Of a stretch of DNA of 64,000 nt, positions 45,060 to 55,469 are shown piece by piece. Made by a program: the position numbers and the translations under genes. Location of the stretch: the NCBI RefSeq assembly GCF_050947875.1, contig NC_134577.1, forward strand, positions 70,932,639 to 70,996,638, written 5' to 3'. Origin of the DNA: Dermacentor variabilis. Lineage: Eukaryota > Arthropoda > Arachnida > Ixodida > Ixodidae. A model generated the notes under the pieces. It was not told the origin of the DNA, made no database searches, and saw only the letters and a program-made list of their open reading frames with translations. Numbering within the stretch: position 1 is the stretch's first letter; each line of letters starts with the position of its first letter.

Positions 45060-48045
45060 GTTACCCTGCACTGTGGAAAGAGGAAGGGGGTAGAGAAAGG
45101 TGAAACAGGAGAGTTAAACATAGTGGCAAGACTAGAATTATAGAAAGCATGACACCGAGCAGCGGTTGGAAGTGCCAACCTTCAGCTCCGAATTACATTT
45201 CTGAGGGCAGTTATTTAAGAAGGATAACGCCGTGAGTGAAGTCGTCCCGGTAACTTAGGTGCGCCCTCGTCAGCTTTCTTGCCTGAAAATTCCCACAACT
45301 TTTGTTTTCATCGAAGCAGCCTTTCCGACTTTTGTTCTAACGACGCCCACAAGTAACGCCCAACTCCCTCTACCCGCGAACCGCCTCTGAGTTGTGCAAC
45401 GTTGCTGGCGGTGCTGCCTCGTAAACTTTTTTTGGAACTGCCGGTAGGGCTCACTATAACGTTTCGCGCCCCCAGCGCAGAGGTGTAAAACCGTAGGGGT
45501 AGGACCATCGTTAGGCAGCGGGGGTCATACGGTTACCGTGGATCGATAGGCACAGGGCCAACGCTCCTGGTCGATTGTTCCTCCTTGGGAGGCATTCGTC
45601 GATCGTTATTTTGCTTCAGAGGAAATGCCATCTTCTTCTTTATTTTTCTGCTCTTCGAACAGCAATGACTGTAGCTTTGTCTGAACTGACAGCGGCTATC
45701 TACGCTTGAGGCAATAGTAGATAGGGCTTGAGGTTCCGGCAGGCTTCATAATGAAAGGCACAATCTTGAGAAAGAAATACAGAAAGCGTAGGGCATGCGT
45801 TCCATTTTTCTTGTTCCGCATTTTGCCTTTAAGGCACCGCAAACAGCAAAACTATGTTTTGGTATTTGGCGAAGGAGACTGTGCAAGGCATTAAGGTCTC
45901 ATGTTACTGTTATCGCAGTTCTAAAGAAATGGGTACTTTCGGTCAAGGTGTGCCACCGTAGACGTAAGCGTATATAAAAAATTTGGGACCTTACCGGTAT
46001 TCTGAACCCCATCTCTTAACCTCGTGAAGCTCTCCCATTTCAGCAACTGGATGTAAGAAGCTGGTGTGCTATCGTACTTTCACCGTTTTTACCACACTGT
46101 CCGATCCCTGGGGGAACCTGTATCTATCCTTCGCCGCGCGGCAAACTGTTTTTGTGGCTAAACCGAATGCATGCCAGTATATATTGTATATTGCAATAAA
46201 GCAGGTACACGTGCTGAGGTACTGTGATTTTTTTTTTTTTTTGCAATAGACTGCGTGGCTCCATCCGCAGAGCCGTGCTATAAAAGAAGTCTCTGAAAGG
46301 ACTTGTCAGTCTTAGTTTACGCCGGAGTGTCTCGAGGCACATTCAAATGTGAGCTCCTAAACGCCGGTGCTGCCTGGCCGCTCTTTTACTACTTTCTATT
46401 TTTACACAAGGAACGAGCTTCACTGTCTCCCTTTCGCACTAAGGAAAGCTGTTTCTCTAACCAAATGAGTTACTGTGAGAAGCAGCGCCGAAAAACGCTC
46501 CGACATCCACAAGTTTCGTTTCCTCCAACACTACATGCGACGCCACTAAAATATATCCCTCGACTTATAAGTAGGCTTGGCTCATAATTATCCACACGCT
46601 TTCCAGTTGGATATTATTAGGTGTTGCCAGGAGAACCGTGTCGCAAGAGCGAGGTGCCAGAGCATGATTATTGGTGCAGCAGCTGTCAACGTCGGAATGA
46701 AAGGACAGGCCCCGTCGTTATTCTTATGGTAACTACGGAGGCACCACCTGGCAGCTTCATATAAAACGGTCCGGAGCAATGACCGTCCATATTACGTCTC
46801 TTAATGCCGTATCACTGAAGCAGAGCTACCTTCCAGGAAACGTCTTCGAGTGGTAACCAAAGTTTCATCCCTAAGTCAGGCGAAGTTATTATAGAGAATA
46901 GCACGGCAGACCGACACGAACTTTTCTGTCGCATTCCACCACAAAGGATGCATAGCAAGGGTGCAGGGTGTTATTAGTTGCAGTTGTCCACGTCATGTAA
47001 ACTGACTCTGTTTCCGTATGACATCCCGTGTATTCGGGTGAATGAGGGTTTCTGTGGCGGCTGCGCCTATAAGCACCATATAAAGTAAAAGAAAACGCAT
47101 TCCAAACGCGTTGGCCCCATCTATTCACTCAGTCTTGGCGGGCATAAGTTGTTGCCAGTAAACTCAGCCTACGTATATAATAAAAATATGCACCATCGGC
47201 TTTTATTCGAGCATCTGGGCACCCGTAGCGTTCGCTTCACTGCGACAGATATGTCTCCAAAAAGTGTGGAAGATTATGCATTATGGTAAACTTGAGAAAT
47301 TGGCGCCACGCATTGTAGTCAACCTCAACATTACATTGTGTGGTTACTTTTGTATATCAGGTGATCTGATTTTTTTTTTAATAATCCGTAAGCTTTTGCA
47401 ATCACTAAAGTGAGCCTGGTTATCACAAATCACATTTCCGTAGGTGTTGAAGTTTGACTAAGAACAATTATACTTTTGAGCCTGCAATACATTGGTGTTA
47501 TTTTGATCTGATACCTTTTTTCTTCTGGCTGCTGCTTACGTCAGCCACTATAAACGCCGTAAACGGCAGTCCACTGTTAGCTGAGACGTCCCAACATGAA
47601 ATGACACTAATAAACAGGAACATTTGTGCAAGTTAATCGGAACTAATTCGTTTATATTATGCATCGCACGCATATGTGCACCCAAAACTGCCAGTCCAAG
47701 CATATCTCATGTGTCAACGACAGTCGTTAGTTGACCAAATATTGCGCGTTTCCTTTGACAGCCAAACACATATCAACAATCAATACCAACAAGTTTGCAT
47801 CACGGAGAGCCCTTAACTAGATTCGCTTTGCAGAAATCATAAGACTCACCATACAGGCTTTTCGCGAGAATTAGCAACAATCACAGGCAGTAAATAAGCA
47901 CGCAGTTTAGGTATATTTCGTATGCGCTATACGGGATAAAAATGGAGAAATGCTGAAAGCAAGCGGTAAGTAAACTCTCCGTAAAGACCGAAGATTGTCC
48001 CATCTGACTCTATCAGCAGTACATCCCCCAGCTGCCGGTAGTCAT
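45060..48045. other. Unassigned sequence
   Basis: A G/C-richer patch at about 45,230-45,600 could be an unclassified repeat. A T-run lies at 46,228-46,242. No gene structure was recognised. Confidence 0.4.
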
Positions 48046-48049
48046 CTCT

Positions 48050-48430
48050 CCATCCGCGAGCGGCTAGGGCGCGCCGTGCCTAAGCCCTCGTCGTTCTCTC
48101 GGATGTGGCTTCCAAAATGAATTGCTCCCCCAACACGGCCGCATCCGAGAGCGACCCGCTCTCGTCAATCTGTATTCTTCTCGCCCTCGTATCCCTTCAT
48201 CCATTCTTATCCTTGCTTTAGATTCGCTCCACAGATGGCGCCACGTTCCCGAGCGCTGGCCTTGATGCGGCAAAAGAGGCTCCAGAGTTGGCGCGGCGCT
48301 TCTGCTCGCCCTGACCGGCGGACGCGGTCTTGTTGCCATGGCAATGATATCCCGTGGGGCTACATGCCCCTCTCCGTTCTCTCCGCCAGGAGCTGAAATA
48401 CAAGCGCACGACTAAAGCGCACCCCTCTTT
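48050..48430. other. CpG-rich block, possible repeat or promoter-like island
   Basis: CpG-rich sequence with CACAGATGGCGCCACGTTCC and CGGCGGACGCGGTCTTGTTG stands out from AT-rich flanks. No LTR termini, coding domain or splice structure was found. Confidence 0.3.
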
Positions 48431-50640
48431 GTGTGGGCACTACGTTCCACGAGGTACGTGATTTGCACATATATATAGGTTCGCAGCATATGGCAGTCAA
48501 CCAAAATGTGCGTATGAACGCCTTGCCAATGCCCAGATTTCACTTAATGAGAAATATATTGAAAGTCAACTGGCCAAACTCATGCAGCATATATAAAAAC
48601 AAAGAGCAATTTTGCAAGCTCATACCGTGGAAGAAAATTTGGCGTCGTGTTTTCTATCGAGACTGATACTCACCCTCCTTCACTAATACGAAATATTTTC
48701 TTATATCTTTTGTTCCTAAAAGCGATCTTCAAACATCTGGAGCGTTCTAAGCAACAATAAATCACAAGTTTCTCGACAACTTCATTCCTCTCTCCCCCTT
48801 TTCTGCAAGGTCTTTGTCTGCCTTGGCTCCTTCTCTGCAACAGTAGTCGCAGATGGTCTAACATTGGCCGACAGAAAGCTCAGTTATTGTTTAATATACC
48901 CTCTCACCTTCTTCTTCCTTTCTTTGTGTTTAGTTTTTTTTAGGCTCAGGCGAATAACAATAAACGGTCCTTACAAAATTAAGTTACCAAACCCAAGATG
49001 ATCCTACATCAAAGAAATAAAAACTGTTGAGTTAGTTGGTCTTGCATAGCTCTTGTGGGAAATTAGCGCCAAAAAGATGCATGCAGATAAATTGGGAAGA
49101 GATGTATTCTTCCCCTCTTCTTCACCGTCTTTACTCGTATTTTTAGCGCTTGTTCTCGTCAACGGTATACCGCAACAATGACGTTTTTTAAGGGTTATCC
49201 TCCACTTAATAAAGATGAGCTGAATTTCGAACAGCTTGGTCGACATATAAGTATTCTGGTCTTAGCGTGACGATGGACAAAAAAGGAAGTCTTGCCCTTC
49301 TTTTTTTCCACCTGTAGTCCACTTTCCCCTTGTTTTCCAGAAAGAATTTCTAATTTAAACTAACTTATTGTTGCTATTTAGTGTCCCTTCAACAAGTACA
49401 ACATCTCATGCAAACCCCTTTCTCGCTTGTTTAAATTGCTTCGAGTATTATTATAGCGTGCTGTGGGTTTTTTACTGCTGCATTGTTTACGCACGTGTGA
49501 TAAGGTGTTGTTGTAGTACTCGCGCTGGTATAGTAATCGACACTATATTCGCAATCTGACAGGGGTAAACGTAGCCTGCGGCATTAGTTCTGTACTGAGC
49601 CAGGGCACACCAAAATACCACGCCCGCAAAGCGAAAACATTGCCATAACATAACTTTCAAGTGATGTCCATACATTGCAGCATAAAATCACGTCTCGCAT
49701 AGGAAGGCGTTAAACTGCGTCGGGGGAAAATACGCCGTCTGGCATGCTCGGGAAAATCGACGCTGCGCAAAATAAACTAAAAGAATGAAAAAGCAAAGAA
49801 ATAAAAATGATTCAGCAATGCCCGAGAACACGAGGGGCAACAAGCAACCGGGAGCGCGCACCACTTCAATCGAAGCACTGTCAGGAAAAAGCAGAGCCGC
49901 AATCATCAAGGCGCGAAAAAGTGAGGAGGAGAAAGTTGGCGGTAAGGCGGGGCTGGATGGGGTCGTGGGATCGGGGGGCCTTAATCGCGTTTATGACGCG
50001 TCGCCTCCCATGTGTGCCGTGTTTTCCTGTCTGATCACAGCACTGAATCTGCTGAATCTGAAGAACGCAAGAAGTGATCTTTTTAAAGATCGCTAAAGTC
50101 AGACGAATTACAGTTCATTATGGGAGTACTAAATATAATGTATTCTGCGCGTGAACCCAAAGCGGAGTTACATTACAACATACTTCGTCACGTTTGAAAA
50201 ATTCTTTTTCTCATCGTCGTGTTCGTGCCTCCAAACGAAAACTACGGAGATTCTTTGGGCTAAGAACTCTTGTCTGTTCAACATAGCCTGGACTTTGAAA
50301 TGTTTTCAAGGAAATCATTTAGCCATTCTCTTCTTTAACTTCATGAATTGTGAACGCTGTAATACCTTCATGTGATCACTGCTTTCTCTCCGTAAGAATT
50401 AACGATAAGAGGCGCTTTGTGATTTTCCAATTGCCACGTTTTTGCTGTCGCTAATCACTACCTTAGTGTCTCGCAAGCCAATTATACTACTACCGAAAAC
50501 AATTTTTATCTGTGTAATGTCAACAATGGCTCGATTACAAGAACGCGCCCTTCTTGTGGGCTGGAAGTATAAAAAAATCCCCAACCTTTCCCCCGCAGCA
50601 AAATGTAGGTAGGCGAAGCTTGTCTGGTGGTCACCTTACC
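48431..50640. other. AT-rich sequence
   Basis: Overlapping frames of 103 (plus) and 73 codons (minus) occur at 49,690-50,100 in G/A-rich sequence, with no recognisable family. Confidence 0.4.
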
Positions 50641-50650
50641 TTCCTCACGT

Positions 50651-50866
50651 TTAAGTAACCCACAAGTAACAGTGCCGGATTGCTTCGACCTCCCGCTTCC
50701 TCATATCGGGATGTGCTTCTCGTTGCTGTCGGATTGTCTGGGCTCGAGCGGCTCTAACGACTGGATCGGTGGGCCGGCGGCGAGCCCTTTCACGGGCGAG
50801 TTCTCGCCGCCGATCGTCGTAGGCCGCCTGTTTCTCCGGGGAAGGCAGAACGCGTTGGCGTGCCAT
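50651..50866 (-). CDS. Small arginine-rich protein with DP-R-REAE-type repeats (candidate)
   Basis: From an ATG at 50,866 the minus strand encodes 71 residues, rich in Arg, Ala and Glu. They include YDDRRRELARERARRR and two imperfect units, TDPVVRAARAQTIRQQREA and HPDMRKREVEAIRH. These resemble the STPR-like (DPxxRxREAEA) helical repeats of arthropod DNA-binding or multicopy proteins. The surrounding DNA is CpG-rich, and an inverted CCAAT box (ATTGG, 50,966) lies about 100 bases upstream. A strong donor (GAAG|GTAAGG, about 50,640) follows the stop. An earlier ATG (50,934) opens a different 78-codon frame, which weakens the case. I recall similar frames being repeated in tick genomes, so this may belong to a multicopy element. 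Confidence 0.35.
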   Translation of the reverse strand: MARQRVLPSPEKQAAYDDRRRELARERARRRPTDPVVRAARAQTIRQQREAHPDMRKREVEAIRHCYLWVT

Positions 50867-51059
50867 CCGTTTTTTGTGACTGAACTGAACGCAAACGAAG
50901 CCGGCGCAGCGCACGCGGTATCCTTTACTGCCATTTTCCTTCCCGACGGAAGCGAAATTACTCTGATTGGTTGCGCGCGTGCCGTGAGCGGGCGCCTATG
51001 CAGCTGGAACCCTTGCCTATGACTCACGCTCTGGCACCGGCGCAGCTGTCAACTCACCA

Positions 51060-52440
51060 AACCGCCCTTACACTTAGCTGCTCTGCTATGGGAGCAACTA
51101 GTTTTTTTTCCGTGTGACCATATTGCCACCGAAACTTGTGAGCCAATACAAGCTTCGCTTGAAAAATAAAAGTAATTACAGCTTTGCCCTAATTGCGAAG
51201 TCAAGACATTATTTACCGGTCCAATATTATTCTTGGTGAATCACACAATTCTTCGCGCATTGGCTGCAAAGACAACCTACGAACTGGTTCTCTAAGTAGC
51301 GGAGCATCTAAAGGATTTCTATGGAATTTCAAAAGAAAAGAATTCTAAGGAATCGACCAGACCCTCGAACTGCGGCGCCCAGTGCAGAGGTCCACAACTC
51401 AGTGCATCATTCATTACAGAATTACACAGCCATAGGAACTTCCTTGAACTCTAGTTCTATAGTACCTTGACAACAATGCGCTCACGGAGTAACTCAATTT
51501 TCCGCACACCTCAAAAACATCCTGAGCTATTACCAGCGTTTCCTGCCTCCAATATGCTCTGGGGCCAATCACGAACGGCATATTGTGCGGATGCGAATGA
51601 ACATGGCTCTAGATGTTTTCAGCATTATTACTTGCCCCGCTGCTTAAACCTGTCCTGCAGTGATGGACATCTTTAACTTCAGGGCTAGTCCCTTATTCTG
51701 TAATATATACTAAACGCATGGCTACGAGGGCCTTGAGAAACAGTGCGATTCCTAGTGTTTGCATTGGACCAACGACGCGTTGAAGTGGTTGCTGCAAATG
51801 GACGCTGTTAGAAGAAAACTTTGCATCTTCAAACGTGATGTGGGTTTTATTTTTCTTGATTTTATCCGCTGTGCTTGAGCTGACGTACGACAATGCAATG
51901 ATAATGTTTCGTGTTACTACTACAACGACGTCCAATGGCACACGTCTGGTAATGAAAGAGCTGTGACAGCTGCTGAAGCAAAAAAGTAAAGCCAGTTCCA
52001 CGCAGTGAAAGCTGTCAAAACAGCGAAGCTGGTGTTCGTTTTCTCAAGTTTGAACTCATGTTTAGCGCTATTTTCATGAAAGTCTGTTGTCTCGTTGTTT
52101 TCGTTTTGTTATAATCGAGCTTTGGTTCCGAATTGTGCACACTCTTCAGTTGCGTGAGGTTGTGATCAAACCACAGTATATCACACACCTTGCAGCTGTG
52201 GTCGCACTGCAGGGGCCCCGGAAAGGGGTCAAGGTTGGTGTGCATCGGCGTATAACAACAACCGTGGCCCCTGCTGGACGTTCACAAGGACATTAGGGAT
52301 GAGCAGACTGTACCTGCCTTCATTTGTGTCCGCGTGTACTGAAGATGCCACCAGCATAGGTGATGAAACATCTGTACCCTTTTGTTTTAATTTGTTAAGT
52401 CGCAATAAACCTATTTTCAGTCTACTAGTAAGTGCGAACA
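51060..52440. other. Unassigned sequence
   Basis: No recognisable gene or repeat boundary was seen. Confidence 0.45.
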
Positions 52441-52830
52441 ACATTCTGATGAGAGAGAGAGAGGAAAGGGGAAAGGCAGGGAAGTTAACCAGAGGGGAAG
52501 ATCCGGTTTCCTACCCTACGCTGGGGAAAGGGGGAGGGGGAGATAAAGTGATAACGAAGTAGAGATAAAGAAAGAAAGAAGCACAGACATGCAATCACAG
52601 TTGGTCACTGTCGCCGCACACTGTCACAGCACAGCACAGCAGCGCTTGCAGCACTTTGGACATCTGTTCATGCTACAGCCGCTTGTCCAATTCTGTAGCC
52701 CTTAAATACTGCTACAGTGCCCTCGTCGCCCTCTGCTGCGATGGCTTGTGATGGCGGCATTTTAATATAACTTCCTCTGTTAGAGGTCTTCGGTCAAAGC
52801 GCGCTATCGCGTTTGCGAGCGATAATTCTG

Positions 52831-53154
52831 TTAATTCTGTCTCTGTAAATTATAGCGAGGGTAGTCACAGAGAAGGTGCTGAAGAGTCTCCTCGTTACCA
52901 CAGTTATCACACAAGGCGTCGTCGGCCCATCTGATTTGGAAAGCAAAAGACTTGGTGAACGCCACTCCTAGCCGTATTCGACAAAGCAGGGTAGCTTCGC
53001 GACGGCAGAGTCCAGCTGGAATGCAAAGGTGTAGACAAGAGTGTAGGTTGTGCAGCCGGTTGTTTTGAAATCTTCCTGCATTCCACAAGGAGAACGTGAT
53101 ATCTCGGCTAAGCATTCGAAGTTTTCTTGCGGCATCTGTCCTTGATAAGGGCAT
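52831..53154 (-). pseudogene. LINE C-terminal region with Cys/His finger
   Basis: LLCRIRLGVAFTKSFAFQI leads into CDNCGNEETLQHLLCDYPRY, the usual CxxCGxxExxxHxLxxC finger. In this copy it is intact apart from the Tyr where a Cys commonly stands (CDYP). The frame begins at the frameshift after RNase H. Confidence 0.85.
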
Positions 53155-53194
53155 CGGCTCCTCTTTGTCGCCTTGAAGAGCCGACCGAGCAGCG

Positions 53195-53503
53195 TTATTG
53201 TTGGTTTCCTATGACGCAGCAGTGACTTGGAAGCCACTGAAATGTCACGTGGTGTCCTTTCTCAGTCAAGGTATGGATTAGTTCTCTAATCTCGTATACC
53301 AGTTGTTTGTGTGGTCCACGCCGCAGGGCTGATAGCAAAGACTGCAGTGCTGCCTTCGAGTCACTGAATATTGACCATCTTCGAGGTTGTTCTTGGCTGA
53401 CGAGACGAAGTGCAGCCCAAAGAGCTGAAAGTTCCGCAGCCATCGGTGTCCTTGAGTGACATGTCTTGAAACTGATTGTGGTCGCTTTCGCTGGAAAAAC
53501 CAC
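53195..53503 (-). pseudogene. LINE RNase H domain
   Basis: MAAELSALWAALRL (catalytic Glu), WSIFSDSKAALQSLLSAL (Asp) and HVTFQWLPSHCCVIGNQQ are present. The frame stops where the GNExAD Asp should follow. The first YTDG strand is lost to 5' truncation. Confidence 0.85.
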
Positions 53504-53522
53504 GGCTCCAGAGTCTTATTAA

Positions 53523-54745
53523 CTACTTAGCTACTCAGAAATTTAATGTTTTCTGAGATCCCGTGGTCCGCAAACGTTTTCGGACGAATGCACTGCAGAC
53601 ACTGAAACATACTATGTCTACAAACAATATAGATAGGAGTAAAAGAAAAAGTACATCTAAGCATAAGAGTCCCTCATGCTCGTGCGTTAAATTACAGATG
53701 TACATTCCCACTTGCAACCAGCAGCGGTGGAATAAGCAGAAAGAAAGCATCACCGCCTACAAGCAGGTGTTGTCAATTCGGTGCGCTTATAGCTCTGTCA
53801 TTCAAACCTGAACTGTCACCACTTTGGAGTGCGTCACATACGATCGTGTAGCTTTCGATCTTGCGGTGAAAGAAAAATGTGCAGTTATCTCGTCTCCACA
53901 GTTCTACACCTTACAATGAACGGAATTTGATGTTTCAAAAATAGCTATCAAGTCTGTATGTGATAAAAATGGCAAGAGTATCAACAGCAGCCATTCAATC
54001 TTCTTATTCGTATACCTTGCCCGAAAATAGGCAATAGTATTCCCAGCCACCATTCCTAATTTCTCTTTTTTACAAGCCATTGTGGACTAATTTCGCTTCT
54101 CAGTAGGTATTTTCCTATACTGCTTAGGTGAATCCGAATGCAGCCTAATATACTACTTTTTCAATAATGTTCGCTGTCTCTGTCAACCTTTGTCAGGGCA
54201 TAAATTTACACTCATGGCGTTGTTTTACAAGTCCAACCTTTTGCTCCCAACTTGCCACTTCCTGACATATCTGTTTTTTCTTAAAGCTTCGGATTTCTTA
54301 TTGTTCATTTTCCAGCTTCCCAAAGTTCATAGCTTCCCATAGTTCATTGGTGTAAGGGTGTGAGTCACGTGCCAAACTAGCTTCTTTAACGCTTTCGCAA
54401 CAGCGCACTCCCTGCATCAAACCAACCGAATATACTGATCAATTTGTTATTGCTTCAAGCCAATGTATGGGCAAAGAGCGAGAAAAAGTACTATTGAACA
54501 TACTTATTCCTGCAGAAGGTGTTGAAGAAAGCATTTTCACAGGCACTTAAAAAAAGCACTGAAAGATTGCTTAAACACTGTAATAGTAAAATTTTCCCTA
54601 CAAAGCTTCGAAATTCTAAAATTAGTTGAGAAAGTGTGTTCTTTGTACAAAGAGTGAGTGATACTATCACTTGGGAAAATGCCTGTATGACATTTCTTCT
54701 GCGGCTCTAAACACCACACCAGTGCATTTTTCACATCAAGGGCGC
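53523..54745. other. AT-rich sequence
   Basis: No recognisable gene was seen. Confidence 0.5.
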
Positions 54746-54749
54746 GACC

Positions 54750-54868
54750 GGAGATTGTCGTCCGAAACGCACGTTCAGTTTGTATTCAGTTTCGCCTCAC
54801 GCGAGTGGGTCACTCGTGTGAGACGAAACTGAACAGAAAGTGAACGTGCCTTTGGAACTACGATCTCC
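54750..54868. repeat. 119-bp near-perfect palindrome (58-bp arms, 3-base loop)
   Basis: The left arm (54,750-54,807) and right arm (54,811-54,868) are each 58 bases and pair without any gap around the loop GGT. By my count 10 of 58 positions differ. The arms contain GCACGTTCA and CAGTTTCG blocks. A transcript would fold into a long bulge-free hairpin. It may be a miniature foldback transposon or a hairpin RNA source; nothing in the flanks decides. Confidence 0.9.
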
Positions 54869-55084
54869 CACTCGCGTCCCAGGTCCTAGTTTTCTATCGA
54901 GTTCTGACCGAACGGGGATCAATTTTAGCACACGAAACATCTACTTGTCAAATTTTGAGCTTTGGCAGCTAGCGCGCAACGCAGTTTGGGCAGCGGCGAG
55001 TTACAAGCAGTGGCATATTTGAGCAGCTGAGGATTTGAATCTTTCAATGCAAGATTGAGGAAGGGAATTATCGTCAATCATGGA

Positions 55085-55403
55085 CTATGTTACACTGAGG
55101 CGAAACTCAATATGAGTGCCGTTCTTACCAGTCGCCTTGTCGTATACAGTTGAATTGAAAACAGCTGTATCTAAGATGTGCCGGAAATCCTTTAGGTAAC
55201 GAAATTTCTGCTGGTGCCGCATGGATGGGTAGTAAGAGAGGTCTTCATAAATTTTGTGGACACCAGACATTGTGTTGTAATCCACAGACACCTCTGTCTT
55301 GTACAAGAACGTACTGCTCTCAAAATTAGGTGTACATGTCGAGATATGAATTTTTCCTGACGTCGCCTGGCGTGCGACATAGAGAAATAATAATACCCCA
55401 CAT
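55085..55403 (-). CDS. Secreted-protein exon, tick salivary-type (candidate, frame broken at the start)
   Basis: One minus-strand frame encodes a hydrophobic leader (GVLLFLYVARQATS, predicted cleavage near its end). A soluble segment of about 85 residues follows with SVDYNTMSGVHKIYEDLSYY, LKDFRHILDTAVFNSTVYDK and NGTHIEFRLSV. It contains two N-glycosylation sequons (NST, NGT) and one Cys. It reads like a genuine exon of a small secreted arthropod protein; I am vaguely reminded of the tick p36 family but cannot confirm it. The nearest ATG (55,403-55,401) is out of frame with the leader by one base, in a four-G run (55,399-55,396). A good donor, ACTG|GTAAGA, lies at 55,129/55,128, so the exon may end there rather than at the stop at 55,085. 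It is a pseudogene, a sequencing error, or a gene with an unseen upstream start. Confidence 0.45.
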
Positions 55404-55469
55404 ATTGAAGCCGAAGGTGCGTGGTGCGTGGTGAAGCCGAACTTGTTTGTGTTCACAAGTTTTCATACG

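Larger units (their letters stand above)
52445..53522 (-). mobile_element. I-like LINE, 5'-truncated copy with 3' UTR
   Basis: On the minus strand RNase H (53,503-53,195) is followed by the linker and finger (53,154-52,831) and a 3' UTR ending in a GA-run at 52,446 (CT-run on the coding strand). The UTR matches those at 5.5 and 9.9-10.4 kb. A frameshift falls right at the end of RNase H. Confidence 0.9.

Noticed and set aside
44840..45178. Hydrophobic (LFIY)n open frames on the minus strand as a membrane protein
   Set aside because: They are translations of the (AAAT)n tail of the LINE.
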